Assembly (NCBI GenBank): GCA_041392805.1
Contig: JAWKLJ010000001.1
Span: forward strand, 1,240,001-1,304,000
DNA length: 64,000 nt
Reading direction: 5' to 3'
Source: Saprospiraceae bacterium
GTDB taxonomy: Bacteria; Bacteroidota; Bacteroidia; Chitinophagales; Saprospiraceae
Positions 58,144 through 64,000 of the stretch are shown here, piece by piece; position 1 is the first letter of the stretch; every line of letters begins with the position of its first letter. The position numbers were made by a program, and so were the translations under genes. The notes under the pieces were generated by a model. The model was not told the origin of the DNA. It worked only from the letters and a program-made list of their open reading frames with translations, and searched no databases.

Positions 58144-59301
58144 ATGAATGCCAATCGACTTGCTGTCAATATTCTCTTTTTTATCAATGGGTTTTTATAC
58201 GGCAACTGGGTTTCACGTATCCCCTATATTCAGGAGATTTATGGTTTGGATAATAGCACCTTGGGGCTCATCTTACTTTGCATGTCCATCGGTGCCGTTG
58301 TCTCGATGCCCGTTGCGGGCTTATTGATCTCCAGATTGGGCAGCCATCAGGTAGCAACGGTATGTGCGATACTTTTTTTGCTCATTATCCCATTTATTCC
58401 TGTTGCCTCCAACCTAATTGTTCTAGGCATCATTTATTTTTTAATGGGCAGCTTTACAGGGATGAAAGATGTAGCGATGAATGCACAAGCAGTATTGGTA
58501 GAGCAGCAACTTAAAAAGCCCATCATGTCGTCTTTTCATGCCATTTGGAGTGCAGGGATGATGCTGGGCGCGGGCGCGGGCGCCATTTATACCCGCTACC
58601 ACGTGGATTTATTCCCGCATTTGCTGTCTGTCGTTATCCCCTGTGGGGTCCTACTGCTCTGGGCCATCAAACACTTGATCGTAGATGAAGTTAGCCCAAC
58701 AGCACCCGGAGAAGGTGGCTTCCGATGGCCCAACCGTTCCTTGGTTGGGCTTAGCCTGGTCGTTTTTTGCAGCATGTTGGGAGAGGGGGCCATGGCAGAC
58801 TGGTCAACTAATTACCTGGAAAAAGAGGTAAAGGCAAGCCCTTCCCTGGCTCCGATTGGCTTAGCGGCTTTTTCAATGGCTATGATGTTCGGACGTTTTA
58901 TTGGCGACTGGTTAAGGTCCAATTTTGGCGATTATAAATTACTCATTACCAGTAGCTTAATAGCCCTTACTGGCATTGGCATCAGCTTGTCTATCCTATC
59001 TCCATATACCGCTATTGGCGGCTTCTTTCTGGTAGGCATAGGCCTGGCTACCATCGTCCCTATCGCGTTTAGTAGAGCGGGGAGTTTGCCAGGTATAAAA
59101 CCAGGCCTAGGAATCAGCATGGTTACCACCATCGGTTATGCCGGCTTTTTGTTTGGCCCCCCGATAATTGGTTTTCTGGCAGATTGGCAAAGCCTAAGAT
59201 CTGCCTTGACCTTCATAGCCCTCCTTTTCCTCATCATGACCATCCTAAGTGCTAGTCTTAGTATAAGTATGACTCGAAAAAATAAGTTAGAAGCCTCCTA
59301 A
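58144..59301 (+). CDS. Major facilitator superfamily transporter
   Basis: A 385-residue inner-membrane protein with about 12 hydrophobic helices. Helices 1-2 contain FLYGNWVSRIPYIQEIYGLDN, and a second conserved part is MMFGRFIGDWLR. The sequence resembles the FucP/YbjJ-type branch of MFS proteins, but the substrate is unknown. ATG 58144 is chosen because it starts 28 bases after the carbonic anhydrase stop and directly before the first helix; the frame also has ATG 58108 and GTG 58093 overlapping the upstream gene. The 3' end overlaps the convergent DUF6691 gene by 4 bases. Confidence 0.87.
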   Translation: MNANRLAVNILFFINGFLYGNWVSRIPYIQEIYGLDNSTLGLILLCMSIGAVVSMPVAGLLISRLGSHQVATVCAILFLLIIPFIPVASNLIVLGIIYFLMGSFTGMKDVAMNAQAVLVEQQLKKPIMSSFHAIWSAGMMLGAGAGAIYTRYHVDLFPHLLSVVIPCGVLLLWAIKHLIVDEVSPTAPGEGGFRWPNRSLVGLSLVVFCSMLGEGAMADWSTNYLEKEVKASPSLAPIGLAAFSMAMMFGRFIGDWLRSNFGDYKLLITSSLIALTGIGISLSILSPYTAIGGFFLVGIGLATIVPIAFSRAGSLPGIKPGLGISMVTTIGYAGFLFGPPIIGFLADWQSLRSALTFIALLFLIMTILSASLSISMTRKNKLEAS

Positions 59302-59714
59302 TGCGGCAGCTTTTGCCCAAAAGCGCCATACACCATTGTCCCCAATAAAGCCCCAGCAAGTACCAACAGCAAAATGGAATAACCATTGCCTAAAAGCACG
59401 TAGATGGGACCAGGACAACTGCCAATGAGTGCCCAGCCCAGTCCAAAAATGGTGCCTGCGAGTAAATGGCGTTTGATGTTCAATGGCATCGGAGGAAGCG
59501 CTACCAGCTTTCCGTCCAAGGTTTTCATCTTGCTGCGTTTCATCAGCCAGATAATCAAGGCACTTGCGGAGACCGCCACCCCGATGATCCCGTACATATG
59601 AAAACTTTCGAATCGAAACATCTCCAAAATTCGATACCAGGAGATGGCTTCTGACTTAGTCATGGTGATGCCAAAAAAAAGGCCGACGGCAAGAAAAGCT
59701 ATATTTTTTAACAT
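59298..59714 (-). CDS. YeeE/YedE-type half-transporter (DUF6691 family)
   Basis: A 138-residue membrane protein with four helices and the conserved loop GLGWALIGSCPGPIY, the family signature with a cysteine used in relaying thiosulfate or another sulfur species. It is half the size of full-length YeeE. It forms a pair with the larger protein at 59822-60427, which carries the complementary GRGCTSGH motif. The two are on the same strand and 107 bases apart, with a dispersed repeat between them. A sulfur-compound uptake role is inferred from the family. Confidence 0.87.
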   Translation of the reverse strand: MLKNIAFLAVGLFFGITMTKSEAISWYRILEMFRFESFHMYGIIGVAVSASALIIWLMKRSKMKTLDGKLVALPPMPLNIKRHLLAGTIFGLGWALIGSCPGPIYVLLGNGYSILLLVLAGALLGTMVYGAFGQKLPH

Positions 59715-59769
59715 GATGGTTCGTTTTGTACATTTGTTGCGTTTCCAACTTTTTAACTACCGAAGCTAG

Positions 59770-59807
59770 TCCCATTTAGTGCTTCCGATTTTGTCCAAGC
59801 CTAGACG
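59770..59807 (+). repeat. 38-base dispersed repeat, copy 2
   Basis: Matches 57265-57302 at 33 of 38 positions and has the same upstream gcgtttccaac, here separated by about 20 extra bases. It lies between the two half-transporter genes. Confidence 0.6.
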
Positions 59808-59821
59808 AGTGCCCACGCGAT

Positions 59822-60427
59822 TTAGAGCATTTTTAGCAACCAGGGTAATACGAGGTGAGTCGTAATGAGCCCTCCCATAAAAAAACCAATGACCGTCAAG
59901 AGTGAGGGCAAGTGAAAATGAGCCAAACCCGTAATGGCGTGTCCAGAGGTACAACCCCGGCCATATCGGGCACCAAACCCGACAAAGAAACCACCCAAGA
60001 GGGATAAACTAATGCCAGCCAGGTTGCTCCAATTGAATAAAGCAGTAGGAATAAATCCCCTACCGGTATCATCCGAAGCAGGATAAGACAGTCCCACTTC
60101 ATCCAAAAAAGCAATGGTCGCAGCCGAAATAGCCACTGGAGAGGGACTCGCTAGAAACTGCGTGGCAATAAACCCGCCGCAAACGGTACCAATTACCAGA
60201 AAAATCAACCAGGACTTATCTTTTAAATTGGTGTCAAAATAAGGAATTCGTTTCCCCGCACCGGCGACAGTACACAAAGCATCAAATGAACTTGACATCC
60301 CAAATTTACGGCCCATCCAGGTGAGCAAAAAAACGATGAGCGACAGGGCAAGTCCTGAAACAGCCCAATGCCAAGGCTGGCTGAGCACACTTAACCATGT
60401 CTCGGATAAAAGAAGTAGGTTTCCCAT
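59822..60427 (-). CDS. YeeE/YedE family transporter
   Basis: A 201-residue membrane protein with about five helices. The motif YGRGCTSGHAITG is the hallmark of YeeE/YedE proteins, in which the cysteine is part of the thiosulfate path. It is the upstream member of a two-gene pair with the DUF6691 protein at 59298-59714. Nearby thioredoxin and rhodanese genes on the same strand support a sulfur-handling neighbourhood. Export of a sulfur species instead of uptake cannot be excluded. Confidence 0.9.
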   Translation of the reverse strand: MGNLLLLSETWLSVLSQPWHWAVSGLALSLIVFLLTWMGRKFGMSSSFDALCTVAGAGKRIPYFDTNLKDKSWLIFLVIGTVCGGFIATQFLASPSPVAISAATIAFLDEVGLSYPASDDTGRGFIPTALFNWSNLAGISLSLLGGFFVGFGARYGRGCTSGHAITGLAHFHLPSLLTVIGFFMGGLITTHLVLPWLLKML

Positions 60428-60592
60428 TTGTAGGCAATTAGATTGTAAATGTTAGTAATGGTAAAACAATTACTTAGTAATGTAGTTAGGGATGAACGTA
60501 TTCGGTGGTGTTTTAGGGAAAGTTTTATTTTTTGGCTAAGTAAGATAGACAAATATAGTAAATATCAAGTAGGTTCTTGGGGAACAGGCGAA

Positions 60593-60730
60593 TTGCAGGT
60601 GAAAAACACCTGCAATGGCGGTGGGTATCGAGGAAAACCAAGCGGATGTCTGTGTTTTTCACCAAGCAGATGTCGGTGTTTTCACCAAGCGGCTTTTCAC
60701 CAAGCAGATGTCGGTGTTTTCACCGACATC
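60593..60730. repeat. Cluster of GGTG-TTTT-CACC-type hairpins
   Basis: A palindrome at 60593-60615 has arms ttgcaggtg/cacctgcaa. A second at 60707-60730 has 10-bp arms gatgtcggtg/caccgacatc and ends directly at the thioredoxin stop. Between them lie three partial repeats of the form agcrgatgtckgtgtttt. The first shares cacctgcaatggcg with 45773-45868. The last hairpin could also end thioredoxin transcription. Confidence 0.75.
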
Positions 60731-61036
60731 TCACCCAAAATTTTCAATAACCTGCTTTAGCTGTTGAGCCGATTGCATCCCTGCCTGTCGCCATTTGATT
60801 TCGCCTGACTTAAATAACATAAAAGTAGGCACACCTCTGATTTGGAACTTTTCAGCGATAGCCGGATTTTTATCAATGTCTATTTTTATAATTTTGGCCT
60901 TATCCCCTATTTCCCCAGCCACCTTTTGCAAAACAGGCGCCATCGCTTTACAAGGCCCACACCATTCTGCAAAAAAATCGATCAGGACGGGGGTTTCTCC
61001 ATTAACCAAATCTTTGAAGGATACTTTGCTTTCCAT
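60731..61036 (-). CDS. trxA: Thioredoxin
   Basis: A 101-residue protein with the complete thioredoxin fold: DFFAEWCGPCKAMAP with the redox pair C26/C29, DIDKNPAIAEKF, and the cis-proline segment GVPTFMLFKSGE. It reduces disulfides in the cytoplasm; no signal peptide is present. It lies 104 bases downstream of a rhodanese lipoprotein gene that has its own terminator, so thioredoxin probably has a separate promoter. It is followed by a perfect palindrome. Confidence 0.95.
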   Translation of the reverse strand: MESKVSFKDLVNGETPVLIDFFAEWCGPCKAMAPVLQKVAGEIGDKAKIIKIDIDKNPAIAEKFQIRGVPTFMLFKSGEIKWRQAGMQSAQQLKQVIENFG

Positions 61037-61106
61037 CTTATTTATAATTAAGGTTTATTTGTTTAAACAAAACACTTGACTATGGCATTTGGTCGAATGG
61101 AAAGGC

Positions 61107-61131
61107 AAAAAGGGTCCGAATCCGGACCTTT
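61107..61131 (-). terminator. Intrinsic terminator after the rhodanese gene
   Basis: On the minus strand, aaggtccg-gatt-cggacc is followed by cttttt. The GC-rich stem starts 9 bases after the stop codon. Confidence 0.85.
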
Positions 61132-61139
61132 AAAGCAGT

Positions 61140-61559
61140 TTATTGTTCCCCTGCAGCTGTCCAGGCAGTATATCCCCCTTTCAAGTTGTACAACCGAGGA
61201 ATACCTGCTTTTTCCATGACCCTACAAGCATTGGCGCTTCTACTCCCAACCTTACAATATACCAGGTACGTTTTATCTTTATCTAAAGCAGCCACTTGTT
61301 CTCTAAAATCTTGAGCCAGCGCATCGAGTTCTATTGCACCTTCGATTTTGCCTTGGGCGGTTTCAGCGGGTGTTCGCACATCGAGTATTACCACATTGTC
61401 CTCTTTCATTTTGGCCTTAAAAGTGGCTACATCCACCTCTTGAATACCCACAGGAGCAGTTGCTTCGGTGGAAGAAGTTGTGCTGCTTGATTCCGGTGAT
61501 TGGCAAGCCATCAAAGTGCCCAACAAAATTAAGCAAGCCAGGAATAATCTATTCATCAT
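61140..61559 (-). CDS. Rhodanese-like domain lipoprotein
   Basis: A 139-residue exported lipoprotein: the signal peptide ends in the lipobox LMAC (C19), followed by a Ser/Thr-rich linker. The single rhodanese domain (about 42-139) has VVILDVRTPAE, the active-site loop YCKVGSRS with C102, and the closing NLKGGYTAW. It probably transfers or senses sulfane sulfur at the periplasmic face of a membrane. Starts at 61559 or 61556 (MM) cannot be separated. It forms a sulfur-related cluster with thioredoxin and the YeeE pair. Confidence 0.92.
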   Translation of the reverse strand: MMNRLFLACLILLGTLMACQSPESSSTTSSTEATAPVGIQEVDVATFKAKMKEDNVVILDVRTPAETAQGKIEGAIELDALAQDFREQVAALDKDKTYLVYCKVGSRSANACRVMEKAGIPRLYNLKGGYTAWTAAGEQ

Positions 61560-61740
61560 TTTATTTTATGCTTTGTTTGCTCAAAAGTAGCAACAAAGCG
61601 GTGACCATACAACCAATCTTAAAAAAAAGATGATCTATACTAGGGGCGTAAAAAAGCAGTTTATAAATAAATCACGAATGGCATATTAAGAGCATATAGA
61701 GGCTTTTAAAAGTTATATATTCATTAAAAGATTTTTTTCA

Positions 61741-61773
61741 TTTGGAAGCAATATAGGTTTTACTGTATTTTTC
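61741..61773 (+). promoter_or_regulatory. Candidate promoter of the TonB-dependent receptor gene
   Basis: TTTG at 61741-61744, a 21-base spacer and TATTTTTC at 61766-61773 (7 of 8 to TAnnTTTG). The ATG is 37 bases downstream. Confidence 0.4.
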
Positions 61774-61810
61774 GGGTGCAGATTTATTAGCTACTGAAAA
61801 CTAAATACAT

Positions 61811-64000
61811 ATGAATAAAACATTCCTTACCCTTTTCGTATTAGGGCTATGGGCCCATTCCCTTTTCGCTCAACGCTATACCATTAGCGGATATATTTTA
61901 GACGAAAGTTCTGGTGAAAATCTACTGGCAGCCAATGTTTACGAATCCAATTCTGGTAGCGGAACGACCAGCAATACCTATGGTTTTTTTAGCCTGACCT
62001 TACCTGCTGACACGGTCAATCTTCATTTTTCCTATATTGGTTACCAAGCGCAAAACATCCGCTTTGACCTCAAAAGAGACACGACCTTTACCATTTCCTT
62101 GTCATCAAGTGTCAGCCTGGCAACCGTAGAGGTGACGGCGGAACGCCTCGAACGCATTGAGGAGTCGAGCCAAATGAGTCGGATGGAGGTCCCGGTGGAA
62201 CAAATCAAAAAACTGCCCTCTTTATTGGGAGAAGTAGATGTTTTAAAAACCCTCCAACTGCTACCAGGCGTCCAATCTGGTGGGGAGGGGCAAACGGGTT
62301 TGTATGTCAGGGGGGGAAGCCCCGATCAAAACCTGGTTTTGCTAGATGGCGTTCCGGTGTATAATGTATCTCATCTTTTGGGCATTTTTTCCGTTTTTAA
62401 TGCGGATGCAATTAAAAATGTGACCCTGACCAAGGGTGGCTTCCCCGCCAGGTTTGGGGGACGACTGTCGTCTATTCTGGAAATCAATATGAAAGAAGGC
62501 AACTTGCAGGAATTTCATGGAGAAGGCTCCATTGGACTTATATCCTCCAAACTTACCTTGGAAGGTCCCATAAAGAAAGGAAAAACCGCTTTTCTGATTG
62601 CTGGTCGCCGCACCTACGCCGATCTCGTCTTTGGTCCGATCATCAAAGCTTCCCAATCGGCTGACACAGACCTCAAGGTCAAGCTCTTTTTCTATGACCT
62701 CAATGCCAAATTCCAGCATAAGATCAATGACAAACACCGCTTGTTTTTGAGTGCTTATTTGGGTGCTGATGTTTTTGGAAATAAATACAATGACCTCGTA
62801 GCGAATGAAAGCTACAACACCGGCATCGATTGGGGCAATCTCATATCCGCCTTGCGCTGGAACTGGCAGCTCAACAATAAACTTTTTGCCAATACGACGC
62901 TGACCTATAGCCGTTATAAAATAGACTTCTTTATTGGGACTGAATCCGGAACGGGCAATGACTTTACCCGGTTTGATGCCAAATACCTCTCTGGTATCCA
63001 GGATCAGGCAGCCAAAATAGATTTCGATTATATTCCCAACCCCAAGCACTACATTCGCTTCGGCGCCAGTGCCACCAACCATGAGTACAACCCTGGCGCC
63101 TTGGCCCTTAAAAACGCCGATCCTGATTTCAATATAGATACCCTGCTGGGGTCCAGCAAAGCTTATTCTACCGAGTACAGTGTCTACGTAGAAGATGACA
63201 TGAAACTTGGGGCACTCAAAGCCAACCTCGGGCTACATGCTTCGGCCTTTAATGTGGAAGGCAAATGGTATAGCTCCCTGCAACCAAGATTGGGGCTGCG
63301 TTATTTGATGAGTAACAACCTGGCGGTTAAAGCCTCTTTTAGTACCATGTGGCAGTATATTAATTTGCTCACCTCTGAAAGCATCAACCTGCCGACGGAC
63401 CTGTGGGTGCCGAGTACCCAACGAATTTTGCCCCAGCAATCCTGGCAAGCAGCCCTGGGGGTGGCCCGCACCTTTAAAGATCAATACGAAATTAGTGTGG
63501 AGGGCTATTATAAAAAAATGCACAATGTACTGTCTTATAAAGAAGGCTCCAGCTTCTTGTTTGGTTTTGAAAGCGATTGGCAGGACAAAGTGACCCAGGG
63601 AGATGGAGAGTCCTATGGGTTAGAGCTTTTCCTGCAAAAGAAAAAAGGAAGAACCGCCGGCTGGATTGGCTATACCTTGAGCTGGAATTGGCGCCAGTTT
63701 GATGAGATCAATAATGGCAAACGCTTTCCCTTCCGCTACGATCGCCGCCATGATCTTTCCATCGTATTGACCCATGAACTAACGGACCGAATTACCTTTT
63801 CATCTGCCTGGGTGTTTGGTTCGGGAAATGCCATTACCCTACCTTTGTACAGGTATCCGGTGGATGCGTACACCTTTGGCGGCCCTAATACCGTGCCTTA
63901 CTTTGATGAGGTAGAATCGGGTGGGGATAAAAATGCCTTCCGAATGTCTGATTATCATCGGTTGGATGTGAGCATTACTTTCAGTAAGAAAAAGCCTAAA
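61811..64000 (+). CDS. TonB-dependent receptor with a carboxypeptidase-regulatory-like N-terminal domain (truncated by the window end)
   Basis: 730 codons are present with no stop. The signal peptide (LTLFVLGLWAHSLFAQ) is followed by a CarboxypepD_reg domain (about 22-105; YTISGYILDESSGENLLAAN and HFSYIGYQAQ). A TonB plug follows at about 120-240 (LPSLLGEVDVLKTLQLLPGV, YVRGGSPDQNLVLLDGVPVY, GGFPARFGGRLSSILEI), and then beta-barrel strands to the window edge. Transport across the outer membrane powered by TonB-ExbB-ExbD is expected; the substrate is unknown. The exb operon at 50579-53012 could supply the energy. Confidence 0.93.
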   Translation, partial: MNKTFLTLFVLGLWAHSLFAQRYTISGYILDESSGENLLAANVYESNSGSGTTSNTYGFFSLTLPADTVNLHFSYIGYQAQNIRFDLKRDTTFTISLSSSVSLATVEVTAERLERIEESSQMSRMEVPVEQIKKLPSLLGEVDVLKTLQLLPGVQSGGEGQTGLYVRGGSPDQNLVLLDGVPVYNVSHLLGIFSVFNADAIKNVTLTKGGFPARFGGRLSSILEINMKEGNLQEFHGEGSIGLISSKLTLEGPIKKGKTAFLIAGRRTYADLVFGPIIKASQSADTDLKVKLFFYDLNAKFQHKINDKHRLFLSAYLGADVFGNKYNDLVANESYNTGIDWGNLISALRWNWQLNNKLFANTTLTYSRYKIDFFIGTESGTGNDFTRFDAKYLSGIQDQAAKIDFDYIPNPKHYIRFGASATNHEYNPGALALKNADPDFNIDTLLGSSKAYSTEYSVYVEDDMKLGALKANLGLHASAFNVEGKWYSSLQPRLGLRYLMSNNLAVKASFSTMWQYINLLTSESINLPTDLWVPSTQRILPQQSWQAALGVARTFKDQYEISVEGYYKKMHNVLSYKEGSSFLFGFESDWQDKVTQGDGESYGLELFLQKKKGRTAGWIGYTLSWNWRQFDEINNGKRFPFRYDRRHDLSIVLTHELTDRITFSSAWVFGSGNAITLPLYRYPVDAYTFGGPNTVPYFDEVESGGDKNAFRMSDYHRLDVSITFSKKKPK

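Noticed and set aside
62342..63082. Minus-strand frames 62342-63082 and 63233-63523
   Set aside because: They are antisense shadows of the TonB-dependent receptor, whose plus-strand frame is open to the window end and has clear domains.

Overview
The window comes from a Bacteroidota chromosome, most likely a Saprospiria-type (Lewinella/Haliscomenobacter-like) bacterium. This is inferred from a type IX secretion (T9SS) type A sorting domain, GEVED and choice-of-anchor A domains, DUF4293, DUF5686, OstA-like and BatE-like proteins, a CarboxypepD_reg/TonB receptor, and promoters of the Bacteroidota TTTG-N19-TAnnTTTG type. No phage, CRISPR array or intact insertion sequence was seen.

Left part (1-29885, minus strand): one gigantic cell-surface gene. 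Its N-terminus (right end) has a signal peptide, a possible thioester-like domain, a GEVED domain, varied PKD/Ig-like and SprB-like domains and a choice-of-anchor A module. These are followed by a near-perfect tandem array of 93-residue Ig-like units. The units are of three types (A, B, C) in fixed order, giving an 837-bp higher-order repeat; 62 units fit exactly between 22715 and 5418. At about 5418 four bases are missing and the frame breaks. About seven more clean units follow to 3490. From 3489 to 1 the sequence is repeat-like but riddled with short deletions, which looks like a failed assembly consensus at a contig end. The true C-terminus is therefore not visible.

30578-35674 (minus): a second large secreted protein with dockerin-like, cohesin-like and T9SS sorting domains. 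36417-38071 (plus): a DUF2141 protein, an orphan LytTR response regulator and a tiny membrane peptide. 38806-40916 (minus): a BlaI-type repressor with an M56 (BlaR1-like) membrane peptidase, preceded by three copies of the palindrome TACGAA-N4-TTCGTA, one lying exactly inside the promoter spacer. 41099-43214 (plus): a lipoprotein and the ribosomal pair rplU-rpmA, in which L27 carries a helix-hairpin-helix tail.

43306-53012 (mainly minus): an outer-membrane DUF5686 protein, a BatE-like TPR/SH3 protein, an OstA-like protein, an FAD oxidoreductase and a four-gene ExbB-ExbD-ExbD operon with an extra membrane protein, plus DUF4293 on the plus strand. Then come tRNA-Ser(GGA), TatD, RNase HI, a membrane protein of unknown function and a lactonase-like beta-propeller.

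57486-61559: beta-carbonic anhydrase and an MFS transporter (plus), then two YeeE/YedE-type half-transporters, thioredoxin and a rhodanese lipoprotein (minus), probably a sulfur-handling neighbourhood. A TonB-dependent receptor runs off the right edge. Intergenic spaces hold several small dispersed inverted-repeat families.
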